Assembly (NCBI RefSeq): GCF_002197845.1
Contig: NZ_NIDE01000007.1
Coordinates: forward strand, 62,001-126,000
Direction of reading: 5' to 3'
Length of the DNA: 64,000 nt
DNA from: Fimbriiglobus ruber
GTDB lineage: Bacteria; Planctomycetota; Planctomycetia; Gemmatales; Gemmataceae
The position numbers and the translations under genes are program-made. Positions 28,803 to 38,032 of the stretch are shown here, in pieces; position 1 is the first letter of the stretch; the number at the start of each line of letters is the position of its first letter. A model generated the notes under the pieces. That model was not told where the DNA came from, did not search any database, and saw only the letters and a program-made list of their open reading frames with translations.

Positions 28803-30328
28803 GGGTAAGCAGCTCTAAAGTTGGTGGAAAATGTGTTCAGTTCGATTTGGGTTAGATGGTCGACCGGAAATTCCTCCGGGAGGAGCCCATTATGGCCACG
28901 CGACCCGACCTCACTTCTGAACAAGAACAGCACGCTCAAGCCTTGGCCACGCGCATGCAGGCGCGCGTCTCGGAGACCGTCCTGGAAATGGCCCGAACGC
29001 TCGTCGCCACCTCGGATGCGACTCTCTTCGGGGACACCGAGTTCGCTCTGCGGGACCAGGCCTTGGGACTCCTCGGTGTGGCCGACACCGAGCATCTGCT
29101 CGAAAAAAAAGCGGCTACCAAGGGTCGTCCATCGACTGCCCGCACTGCCGCGCGACGGCGGCGTTCCACGGGTATCGGGAACGACACGCCGAATCCCTCG
29201 GGGGGCGGATCTGTTGCCGCCGGGCCTATTACTACTGTCGCTCGTGTGGTCATGGGACGGCCCCGTGGGATCCGGCGGTGGGGTTAACCGAACGTCGCCT
29301 GACGCCGGCGGTGGAACGGCTGGCCACGCTCACCGGTGCGGTGGCCGACAGCTTCGAGAACGGGGCCGAATTGCTGGCCGAGACCTCGGGGATTCGACTC
29401 CGTGAGTCGACGGTCGAGCGAACCACGGCGGCGGCGGGGAAACGAATCGCGGCGGTGCTGTCGGGCGATCGTGGCCTGGGTAAATCGAAGCCGTGGGCGT
29501 GGCATTGCGACGCGTGGGGCCGGACCGTGGGTTACATCGCGTTGGACGCCACGGGGATTCGCCCGCAAGGCCGGGGTGGGGTGAAGGCCGATGGGCGGAT
29601 GGCCTACGTGGGCATGATTTTCAATCCGTTGCCGGATCGCGAGCGGGTGTTCGAGAAGTTGCCGAAGCCGGGCACGTCGATGACGGCGCGGTACGTGAGC
29701 GGTCTGTACCCACTGTCCGCGATCCAACCCCGACTTGCGCCGCTTGGCGACGCAAGTCGGGGTTGGATCGCGGACGTGCAGATTGCGCTGAGCGACGGCG
29801 GTGCGGGACGGGAAGATCTTCTGCGGGACCATTTCGGGCGGGTCGAGGTCGTGATCCTGGATTTCTTCCATGCCGCCGAACACCTGGGGAAATTGGCCAA
29901 GGCCTGGCATCCGCAGGACGAACCGGCCGCCCGCGAGCAAACCGCGGCGTGGTCGCGGTTGCTGCGGGACGAGGGCGGCGATGCCATGATCGCGGTGTTG
30001 GAAGAGGGGGACATCCCCTCCTCGGCGAGCGCCCGCAGCATCCGGGAGGAGGTGCGGACGTATTTCCGCAATCAGTGTCACCGGATGGATGATCCGACGT
30101 ACGAGGCCAATGGCTGGTTCATCGGTTCGGGCGCGGTGGAAAGTGCGTGCAAGACGGTGGTCGGAAGCCGCCTGAAAGGTTCCGGAATGCGTTGGAGCGA
30201 GTCGGGCGGAGACGCGGTCTGCCACGTCCGCGCCCTGTACCGCAGCGAACCAAGCCAATGGCAAGCTTTTTGGCAGCGCGATCTGGCTGCATAGTACAAA
30301 TGACTACCAACAAAAATGACGCTTACCC
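28803..30328 (+). mobile_element. ISKra4-family element 2, 1526 bp, no matching target duplication
   Basis: Ends are GGGTAAGCAGC (28803) and, reversed, GGGTAAGCGTC (ending 30328), with GTTGGT shared further in. The left flank CCCAATCTC and the right flank ACTCGGGCC do not match, so rearrangement or deletion followed its insertion. Its left end directly abuts the duplication made by element 1. Confidence 0.8.
28892..30294 (+). CDS. ISKra4-family transposase, -1 frameshift at A8
   Basis: The first frame starts at ATG 28892 (MATRPDLTSEQEQ) after GGAGG. The second frame runs to 30294. The A8 run at 29103-29110, read gaa-aaa-aaa, is a strong A AAA AAA slip site. After a -1 slip the sequence continues G-Y-Q-G-S-S-I-D-C-P-H-C and a second Cys pair (C-R-S-C-G-H), the zinc finger of the family, before LTERRLTPAVERLA. 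Downstream it has WAWHCDAWGRTVGYIALDATGI, ILDFFHAAEHL and GSGAVESACKTVVGSRLKGSGMRW. It is clearly diverged from element 1. Confidence 0.85.
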
Positions 30329-30541
30329 ACTCGGGCCGGCCGGCGGCGGCCGGTCCCGGGAGTACGAAGGCCCGGCCTCTCAGGCCCCCGCTTGGACAAA
30401 GCCGAAACCCTAGTCGGGTACTGCCAGGCTCTCACCGGGAATGCTTATGGCGGCTGAGCCCGACGATGGGCATGTCGGCGGGGAGAACGGCCCGCGTCGA
30501 GACGCCGGTCGGCCCGGCCGTTTCTCCCCTACCGTGTCACC
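30329..30541. other. Short stretch between IS elements, no gene recognised
   Basis: Very GC-rich and locally self-complementary (GGCCGGCCGGCGGCGGCC near its start). I considered an intron or retroelement remnant but see no reverse transcriptase or domain V signature. Confidence 0.4.
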
Positions 30542-30814
30542 CAGGGCTTACGCACTATGCTTCTGGAATGGCATGGATTATTTTTAGCAAATAATCTTCA
30601 TCCCAAGCGGCTTTCAAGATCTTGCTCGGCAGTGTCTCCTTCCCGGGGGGCGCGGCGGAGCAACGACACCAGCACCCGACGGATCATGGCCCGATTGGCG
30701 CCCGCGTGCCCGGCTTGCGTCAGGCTCGCATCCTCCCGGAACACCACGTCGAGAACCCAATGGAGTTGGTTCTCGATGGGCCTGTCACACGGACCTCCAA
30801 GTTACAAGTTGTGT

Positions 30815-30853
30815 GGGGTCCGGTCATCGTCACGGTGACGATGACCGGACCCC
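30815..30853. repeat. Perfect 39-nt palindrome after the recombinase gene
   Basis: Nineteen bases starting GGGGTCCGGTCATCGTCAC are followed by a single G and their exact reverse complement. It begins 10 bases beyond the recombinase stop, inside the element edge. It could be a bidirectional terminator or part of the attachment structure. Confidence 0.85.
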
Positions 30854-30862
30854 GCCAAGCCA

Positions 30863-32994
30863 TTACGCACGTGACGCAGGCACGCGCAACGTCGCCAGCC
30901 GATCCCGATTGGCCCAGACCCGCGGGCATTCCTTGAGCGCGCGCAACCGGCTCATCTCCGTGCCGCCGGCCCACACGGCCCACGGGCCGCCCCGCCCGCC
31001 GACTTGGCGGGCATGCAACCATCCCTTCTTCCGCCACCCGGGCAGCGTGTGAGGCGACACCCCCAGGTGACGCGCCCGCGCGTGCAGCCACCACGCGCCC
31101 GCGGTCAAGACCGCGCCCGCGTCCGTGCCCCGCGACATCCTCGGGCGTAAGCCCAGTTCGGCGAGCAACCGCCGCACCATCCCGGCGGTAAACGTCGCGG
31201 TCCGCTTGGGACTGCGGAACCCGGACTGGTTCCGCGCGCCGGCGATCTCGGCCGGCGTCTGGTTTTGCTCGTGCAAGGCCGCCACCCGGGCACGCAACAG
31301 GGGCCCGTCGCGCAGGTGCCGGTATCCCCGCACCGCCCGGCGGATCGTCTGCTCCCGAACCGCACCACCGGCCCACGCGATCCGCACCTCGACCCGATCG
31401 CCCCCGGGTTCCACCGCGAGTACCACCCGGGCGATCCGCCGGCGCACGATCTGTCGCCGATCCGCGGCCGTGGTGGTCGCGGCGTGCCACACCGCCGGCA
31501 CCCGCTCGGCCAGTTGCCGGATGGCCTCCCGGTCCGCGTCCCCGAGTACCCGCGGCTGGGTTCGGCGGAACCGGTCGAACTCGTCTTCCAACCGTCCCAC
31601 CTCCCGGAGCAACTGGTCCCAGCGGTGTTCCAGGGTCCGGGCCACCAGGCGGTTCTCCGGCTCACGGGCGTGGTACTGCCGGGCCGCTCGATCCGCGTCG
31701 TATTTCGCCCGCTCGATTCGCTGCTCCCAGTGGCGGGTCCGTTGCTGGCGCTGCCCCTCGATCGCGCCCGCGGCCGACAGGCCGGCCTCCAGGGCGGCCG
31801 GTTGCCGCGCGAGCAGCACCTGCTCGGCCACCCACCGCTCGACTTCCGCGGCCGAGGTCGACTGGCACACCGGCCCCGCGTAATCGGACCGGTCGGTGCG
31901 ACACACGTAGGCCGGCCCTCGACCGGCCCGCCCGTACCGGACGTACATCCGCTTGCCGCACCGCCCACACCGGCCAACAGAGCCGCCCCGGTGCGGGTCG
32001 CTCCCGGCGACTCCGACCGCGACCGGTTGGCGGCCAGGCGCTGCAGGTTAATCTGGTACGGATCCCAGCTGATGTACGCCGGGAACCGGTCCTTGAGGAA
32101 GACCAAACAGTCCTCGGGATCGAGCCCCGGTCCCCGGCCGCTCTTCGGGCGGCCGGGGACCGGACGCCGCGGGTCCGTCGGCCGGTGCCCGTAGCGATAC
32201 GCCCCGGCAGACATCGGGTGGCGCAGGACCTGGCGGATCGTCTCCCGGCACGGGCGGCGCCAGTCCAGGTGCCCGCGGTCGGGACCGGACGGCGTCCGCA
32301 CCGGCAACCGGATCTCGTGGGCGTTGAGGTACCGCAACACCGCGTGGGCCGTGCCCTGTCGGTCGAACTGGTCGAAGATCACCCGAACGACCCCGCGGGC
32401 TTGCTCGTCGGGATCGAGGACCACGGAACCATCGGGTGGCTTGAGATACCCGAGCGGCGCGGCCACGATCAGGTCCCCGCGCCGGGCCTTATTCAACTTC
32501 CCCGGGTGCATCCGCTGCTTGAGGACATGCCGTTCCGCTTCGCTCATCATCCCGTGGAGCCCGAGCAACAACCGGTCCGAATACTCGGTCGGGTCGAACA
32601 CCCCCTCCGCGTCGGCCAATAGTACGCGGAACCGGGCGCGGAGTTCCAGCAATTGGTGCCAGTCCTTGCACGACCGGGCCAATCGACTCATCTCCAGCCC
32701 CGGGATCAGGCCGATGCGGTCCCGGGCGACCTCGGCCAGCAGGCGCTGGAACCCGGGCCGACCTTCGATGGACGGACCGCTCTTACCCAGGTCGTCGTCG
32801 ATGACGGTCACCCGGTCTCGCGCCCACCCGAGGGCCACGGCCCGGCCGGCCAGCGCATACTGCCGGGCCGTGGACTCCTGGTGATCGGCGACTTGCTGGG
32901 GGGGCGATTGGCGGACGTAGACGATGGCCGCGCGGTCCGAGTGCCAGGACGGGAGTTTGGGCGACCGCGAGGGGTCAGGAGCGGTGATCATCAT
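30863..32994 (-). pseudogene. Large serine recombinase, one frameshift
   Basis: From ATG 32994: the resolvase domain has the catalytic serine in VYVRQSPPQQV, and then LEMSRLARSCKDWHQLLEL. A recombinase domain follows (VIFDQFDRQGTAHAVLRYL, IRQVLRHPMSAGAYRYG). A zinc ribbon and coiled coil come next, but one base is missing near 31975: restoring it gives C-G-R-C-G-K-R-M-Y-V-R-Y and then the second frame to the stop at 30863 (REPENRLVARTLEHRWDQLLREVGRL...). The total is about 710 residues, a normal size for large serine recombinases. If the missing base is an error, the enzyme is complete. Members of this family integrate DNA at short specific sites. Confidence 0.8.
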
Positions 32995-33165
32995 GACGCA
33001 CCTCCTGTGCGAGTGCCTCGGCGAGAACCGGGCGGGTGAGCAGGTCGGCGAGGAGTTGCTGGAGGCGGCGACGGCGGTCGGGCGGGAGTTGCCCCCAGAT
33101 CGCCGGTGGGCTCACCACGGGCGGGGCAATCGGCGGGGGGGAGCAGAGCGTTCGTTGACCGGCAT
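32975..33165 (-). pseudogene. Small upstream gene of the recombinase element, probable one-base shift
   Basis: ATG 33165 has GGAGA seven bases upstream and reads MPVNERSAPP; after a slip in the G7 run (33135-33141, plus strand) it continues PPVVSPPAIWGQLPPDRRRRLQQLLADLLTRPVLAEALAQEV and overlaps the recombinase start. The proline/arginine helix suggests a small DNA-associated accessory protein. Evidence is moderate. Confidence 0.45.
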
Positions 33166-34275
33166 GATGAGTCTCCGTGGCCGGAACGCTGATCGCACCA
33201 CGCGACCAGCGCGAGTAGGGCCTCGGTGGCGATGGTAACCGCACCGCCTGGGGGCGCACAAGTTGTCACTTCGCCGGTCTTCTGACCGGGGGTTCTCAAT
33301 CCCCCAATGTCCCCGAATCCAACCGGCCATCACCTCCGCCGTGCCCGCATGGCTACTCAGGTAGTAGTGGGTCGTGCGGGTCGTCTTCCCGTCGACCGTC
33401 CGCTCCCGATTCACCGGCACCACCGCCTTCACATCCCGCCACACGTCGGGAATCCCCTTCGGGTCATAGATCACCGTCACGTACCGCTCGTCGTGCCGCC
33501 CGTGCCCGTCCTCACAGGCGTCGTGTTGGTCATACCGCACGTCGGCGAATGCGGTCTCGCACGCCGTCGCGAACACGGTCTCGACGGCCGCCAGGAGTCC
33601 CGGTTGGTTGCCCTTCACCGTCAGCAAGTCGTCGCCCTCGCGGTCGCGAATGAGGGCCGCGTTCTCGACTTGGCACCCGGCCGCGTCGATCGTCACCAGA
33701 GCCCCCTTCCATTCCAGCACCCGGAGCAGATCGGGGATGACCGCGATCTCGTTCGACCCGTCGGGCACGGACACCTGGCCGAGGGTCACCCGGTTGGCCG
33801 TCGCCCACGCGCGGACCGTGTGCAGACACCCGGTCGCCGTCGCCTTCTTGGTCCCCCGGACGGACTTCCCATCGATCGCGGTCGGGATCCACCCGGTCGC
33901 CCGACACGCCGCGGCCATCCACGCCCCGAACCGGGCCGCGAACGCATCCGGGTCGAGAGCTTGGAACACGTTGTAGAACGTGTCATGGCTCGGGATTCCG
34001 TTCGCCAGGGGGAGGAACCGGCGGAAGAACGCCTCCTTGGTCCGCCCGTACAAGGCGATGGCCTCCCACGTCTGGGCCCCGGCCAGGACCGCACACGTGG
34101 CGATCACCAGGATATCGGCCAACTGATGCTTCGTGTTCTTCGTTTGACGGCGAGGGTCCGGAACGTCGGTGAACACGGCCGCCAGCGGCATGGTCATCGG
34201 GAAACTCCTCCATGAGTTCCGTCATGCTATCCATAACCCCTTGCAATGTCACTACTTCGTAGTGCGTGAGCCCTG

Positions 34276-34369
34276 CCCCCAGCGGCAGGCGTACGGCTAT
34301 CGCCACCACGAGTTCTTCCACCTCCGCATTTTCGCCTTACACCGCGCCAAGTACGTTCTTCTCGGATGA
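34276..34369 (+). pseudogene. Transposase C-terminal remnant (ISL3-like)
   Basis: The last codons read RQAYGYRHHEFFHLRIFALHRAKYVLLG before a stop, resembling the R-A-Y-G-F-R-D-x-E-F-F-K-L-K tail of ISL3-group transposases. The ISAs1 element cut away everything upstream. Confidence 0.45.
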
Positions 34370-35075
34370 ACCGCTTTTCTTCAATTCGTTCAAATCGAAC
34401 GCCTTCGCCCGCTTGACCAGCGCTTTCTCGAATTCAATAACCTTCTCATCCAGTCGGTGTTCCGGGGTAGAATGAGTTTCTTCTTGAAGAAGAATGGCGA
34501 AGATGATTCCTTTCAAATCGTCTCGTGTGAAGTCCGAACCCGGAGTGGTGATCGCGGCCATAACCCGCTTACGGTCCGAGAGCTTCGTGGCATCAGCTAA
34601 AATCACTTGGGTCAAATCGTCATCTTCTTTTCCCGACGCAAGCCGCTTGGTGTCCAGGTAGGCGTTAAGAATTCGGAGCTTCACCTGTCTCAACATGCGA
34701 GATGCGATATCGGTGATCCGCTTGCACGTTGCTCGTCGGCCTTGAAGACGGAGTTCGGGAGAATCGAGTTTCGCTTGCCTGCGCTTCCGCCGGACTCGAA
34801 CCGGACGAGTGCCAGCCTCGATCAACCCGGATGCTTCTTCGGTTGTCTCACTCGTGCTTTCGTCAATTTCTTCGTAGTCGCCTTCCTCTTCTGCGCTGGC
34901 TTCATCGCCAACAATCCCGTCGGGCGTCTGAACAACATCACGGTCGGACATCTGAGGTAAGGAAGCAGTTTGGTCGGTGACTACGAGAGATGTGTTCTCG
35001 GTCTCGGGGGGTCGCTGTGGGTTCGGACGAGTCAGCTATGGGGGTTGAACTTGGAGAGGATTCATTAGACGACAT
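34337..35075 (-). pseudogene. Unknown acidic/basic protein, likely one-base shift near its start
   Basis: The clear open frame begins at ATG 34951 (MSDRDVVQTPDG). Upstream, ATG 35075 with TGAGA before it opens MSSNESSPSSTPIADSSEP, and a slip in the G6 run (35006-35011, plus strand) would join the two through ETENTSLVVTDQTASLPQ. The N-terminal half is acidic and low-complexity (EEEGDYEEIDESTSETTEE). The C-terminal half is basic and helical (RRATCKRITDIASRMLRQVKLRILNAYLDTKRL, then LSDRKRVMAAI). Base use is visibly less GC-rich than most neighbours, hinting at transfer. The 3' end overlaps the ISL3-like remnant. No family recognised. Confidence 0.55.
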
Positions 35076-35709
35076 GGAAGTCTCAGGTTTTTAGAGGGGT
35101 GAAACCCAGTGAACGAGCCCGGATACGAGATAAAGGACATTGGATCATACCCCGCGGGTAGAAACAAGGGGCTGAGGCGGCCGCCGGATTTTGCGCGGGC
35201 GTGGAATTGAGACGGGAAAAGACGCCCGGCAGCAGTTGCGTGGACCGGCGAACGTGTCGCGGCGGCCGGTCCGACTACTTACCACATCACGCGGCGGCCG
35301 GAGCCGGTCGGGCCCGGCGGCGGAACCGCCCGACCAACCCGAGGCCGGCCAACCCGAGGCCGGCCAGGGCCGCGGTGCCCGGCTCGGGGGTCGTCGGCCC
35401 GATCGTCATCGGCGTCACGGTCACATCGATCCCGCCGCCGACGAACGAGTAGCCCGCCGGTTGGGGCACGGTCGGTTCGGTGTAGGCGGCGGCGCTGACG
35501 GTGTACTGGGTCGACCCGAGGGTCAGCGTTTGCGTGGCCGGGCTCGTGAACAGGTTTCCCAGCGGGTTCCCGGACGCGTTTCCGAGCAAATATTGGTTGA
35601 CGTCGAAGGAACCTTGCAGCACCCCCGCGATCGTCACCGACCCGGTCTGCCCGGTGGCACCGTCCGTGAGGTTCAGCGTAAGTGAGTAGGGGGAGTCGAA
35701 CGGGATCGT

Positions 35710-37226
35710 GGGTGTGTTCAAAGTTTGTCGGTAGGTTTTTACGCGGCCAACGTTTTGGGGGTTGCCGCCGGTCGTGTCCTCGGGTGGGTGGCCCAGAACC
35801 CGTCCCAGAACGCGGGGCCACTTTGGTAGATGGCCCGCAACGCGGCGACGGCCGCGGCCCCGTTCACCGTCCACCGCATCCCGGCTCCCTTCAACCGGGC
35901 TCCGACGACTTTACACCCGGCTTCCGTCGGTCCACTCCCGAGGTCGTACCCGGCCGCACGGTACGCCGGGTAATCGGTCCGGTGAAGGGTTCCGTCGAAG
36001 TACCCGAGGAGTAATCGCCGGGCCTCGTCGGCCGCGTCCCCCGACGGCAACGGCTGGTCCCGAATCCACGCCACGAACCCGGCCCCACCGCGGTCGTACA
36101 ACGTGCCCTTGGCCCGGTCCACCCACGACTCCCGCGTGGCCTCGTCGGCCCACACCGCCCGGGCATACGTGTGGAGGTGTTCGACCGCGTGATACCAGTC
36201 CAGGATGCACAACAACCCGTCGTCGAAATGCCGCCGTAATCCGGCTTCCAACCCGTTCCCGGCGTCCGACACCGCGATCACCCGGTCGACGCGGCCGAAC
36301 CCGCGGGCAATGGCCCGCTGACGCAACCCCGCACACACCTGGTCGAGGTTCCAATCCGTCACGTACTCGGTCCCCGTCTTGTCCGGCGTGTACACCAGCC
36401 CGATGTACAGCATCCGGCTGTCCGCCTGCGTTCCGTCCGGGTGTTGGATCGGGACGCGGAACGCATCCAACCCGAGATACCCGATCGTCGTCGTCTGGTC
36501 CGGGGCGGTGAAATCCCAGGCCGGTTGGGGCGGGGACGGGACCACCACGCTCCCCGCCCGGGTCCGGGCGATCCACTCCTGGCCGGCCCGCTCGGTCGCC
36601 CGCCAGACGGTCCCGGCCGACACCCGCCGACCGGCGAATCGGCGGAGCAAGTCGTCGGCCCCGTCGGCGAACGAGGCCAGCACTCCGGCCAAGGTGACCA
36701 ACGGCCGGAACCCCGGGCTGAGGGCGTCGGCTTGCAGCCCCAGGGTGGCGTCGGCCGGACACGTCCCGGTCTGACACGCCCGGCAGTGGTAGTACGCTCG
36801 GGACACGTCGACATCCCCGGTCAAGGTCACGATCCGGCGGGACCGCCAGGCGTGGAACCGGGCGTCCGCCCGGCACTCCGGGCACACGATGCTCGACCCC
36901 TGGTACCCCCTTTTTTCCGGGCCTCGAGCCCGGTCTGGTGGGCCGTCGTGGCCAGGTCATGGGCGGCGTCCCGGAGCCGATACTCGATGTCCCCGAACAG
37001 TTCGGTGTCCGGGCGATCGACCAACTGCTCGGCCATCCGCCGGAGAGCGTCCTCGGCCGCCGGGCGGAGTTGGGTCAGAAGAGCCTCGATACGGGCGTGG
37101 CGGTCGGGAGTCGGAGACATGGTGCCCATCCTGGTCGGAATGTCCGGCCCGGTCACGAGTTCGGGCCGCTTCCCCGAACGTACCCGACACCCATCCATTT
37201 TGCACCCACTAACTTGGAACACCCCC
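35710..37226 (-). mobile_element. ISKra4-family element 3, 1517 bp, 9-bp target duplication
   Basis: The 9-bp direct repeat CGGGATCGT lies at 35701-35709 and 37227-37235. Inverted ends GGGTGTGTTCAAAGTT and, reversed, GGGGGTGTTCCAAGTT match well. Insertion splits the PEP-CTERM gene. It shares the A6G5 slip window with element 1 but differs in its ends. Confidence 0.92.
35739..37120 (-). CDS. ISKra4-family transposase, -1 frameshift
   Basis: First frame from ATG 37120 (MSPTPDRHARIEALL; AGGATGGG upstream) with FGDIEYRLRDAAHDLATT, ending at 36827. Second frame to 35739 starts in the zinc finger CPECRADARFHAWRSRR...CRACQTGTCP. It then has WDFTAPDQTTTIGYLGLDAFRVP, ILDWYHAVEHLHTYARAVW and GSGPTEAGCKVVGARLKGAGMRW. 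A slip at A6G5 near 36910 produces GYQGSS before CPEC as expected for the family. It looks intact. Confidence 0.85.
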
Positions 37227-37523
37227 CGGGATCGTGGTGCCGATGGCGGTAGTGTTGACGTAGATCCGCGTGTCCAGATCGGCGAGCCGGACCGTTTGGG
37301 CACCCGAGAGGCCGGACGCTTTGGTCGGGTTGAAGTCGATCAGGCCTTCATTGGTGTACGCGTACTGGTCAAGAAAGTATTGTCCCGCGTCGGCGTAGAA
37401 CGGGTGGACGAGTTCGGGGCCGGGGGTGACGGTATACGACCACGATTGGAGCGGTCCCGCCGGGGCCCACCCCGCGGACGCCAAAACGACAGCCACTATT
37501 CCCAGCCAGACCGAGCGCCCCAT

Positions 37524-38032
37524 GACCCTTTCCTCCGTGTAAGTAAGTATGCCGATGAGCGAGGTCGTTCCCGGGCGTTTTTCCGGGTACAGGCATTCAT
37601 CGAATGCGTGTTCGGCCCGGGGTGGACGGAGTCCCGCCCGCGCGACAATGGGCGGGCGGAACCATGCTAACCCTCGGCGTCCTCATGACTGGCCGGCGCC
37701 AGACTTGGTGGGCGGGAGCGGACGGCTTGCCGATCGAGCCAACGCCGTTGGCTACGGGCAACAGAAGTCGGTCCGTCGCCGGGGTGTCACCCCCCCGTTA
37801 TTTCGCTGCTCCGTTACCGCGGGCCGCGACGGCAGACCGACCGAAACGGTATACCCCATCAACGGTGTGCTAGCCAAGACCAACGTGACGGCGCGAAACC
37901 GTCGCGACGGCGAAATCCAGGGACGATCGTGTCGAAGTCCGGCCGTCCGGCGGACCGCTCGGGTGCCCACACCAGCCGCGATTCCTACCTTATCACGACC
38001 GGACTCTGTCCCCGCTACACCAGCCAAACCCG
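37524..38032. other. Intergenic, no gene recognised
   Basis: 509 bases between the divergent PEP-CTERM and sugar-kinase genes. Several open frames exist but none shows a domain or ribosome site. Promoters for both genes should be here. Confidence 0.5.

Larger units (their letters stand above)
30769..33297 (-). mobile_element. Serine-recombinase element nested in ISAs1, about 2.5 kb
   Basis: GTTCTC occurs at both junctions (30769-30774 and 33292-33297), the expected crossover-site remnant for serine recombinases, which swap rather than duplicate long targets. About 20-25 bases inside each edge lie matching inverted sequences, 30799-30815 and 33255-33271 (14 of 17 bases). The element carries one large recombinase gene and one small upstream reading. 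It is far smaller than a phage, so it looks like a minimal self-mobilising unit. Confidence 0.7.
30598..34197 (-). pseudogene. ISAs1 transposase, interrupted
   Basis: The N-terminal part runs from ATG 34197 (good GGAGG site) to about 33292: DPRRQTKNTKHQLADILVIATCAVLAGAQTW, TAIDGKSVRGTKK, LVTIDAAGCQ, YYLSSHAGTAEVMAGWIRGHWGIEN. The C-terminal part resumes at about 30774 with IENQLHWVLDVVFREDASLTQAGHAGANRAMIRRVLVSLLRRAP and stops at 30598-30600. The two halves meet at the shared I-E-N codons, showing that the serine-recombinase element entered precisely here. The product as encoded is dead. Confidence 0.85.
30542..34275 (-). mobile_element. ISAs1-family element split by a serine-recombinase element
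   Basis: Outer ends are CAGGGCTTACGCACTA at 30542 and its inverted match CAGGGCTCACGCACTA ending at 34275 (one mismatch in 16). Without the inner 2.5 kb the element is about 1.2 kb, normal for ISAs1. No target duplication is visible, so the flanks have changed since insertion. Confidence 0.8.
35287..37523 (-). pseudogene. PEP-CTERM exported protein interrupted by ISKra4 element 3
   Basis: The N-terminal part starts at ATG 37523 with GGAGGAAAG upstream and has a signal peptide (GRSVWLGIVAVVLASAGWAPA). It stops soon after the IS junction. The C-terminal part ends with the PEP-CTERM sorting tag: PEPGT, a hydrophobic stretch (AALAGLGLAGLGLVG) and RFRRRAR, recognised by exosortase-type systems. 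With the IS (35710-37226) and one 9-bp copy removed, TTAIGTTIP joins FDSPYSLTLNL without a frame change, giving about 235 residues. PEP-CTERM proteins are usually processed at the envelope and associated with extracellular matrix. Function otherwise unknown. Confidence 0.88.

Noticed and set aside
28794-30337. Target duplication for ISKra4 element 2
   Set aside because: The left flank CCCAATCTC belongs to element 1, and the right flank ACTCGGGCC does not match it.
30329-30541. Possible group II intron or retroelement remnant
   Set aside because: No reverse transcriptase, no domain V-like hairpin and no intron boundary could be recognised.
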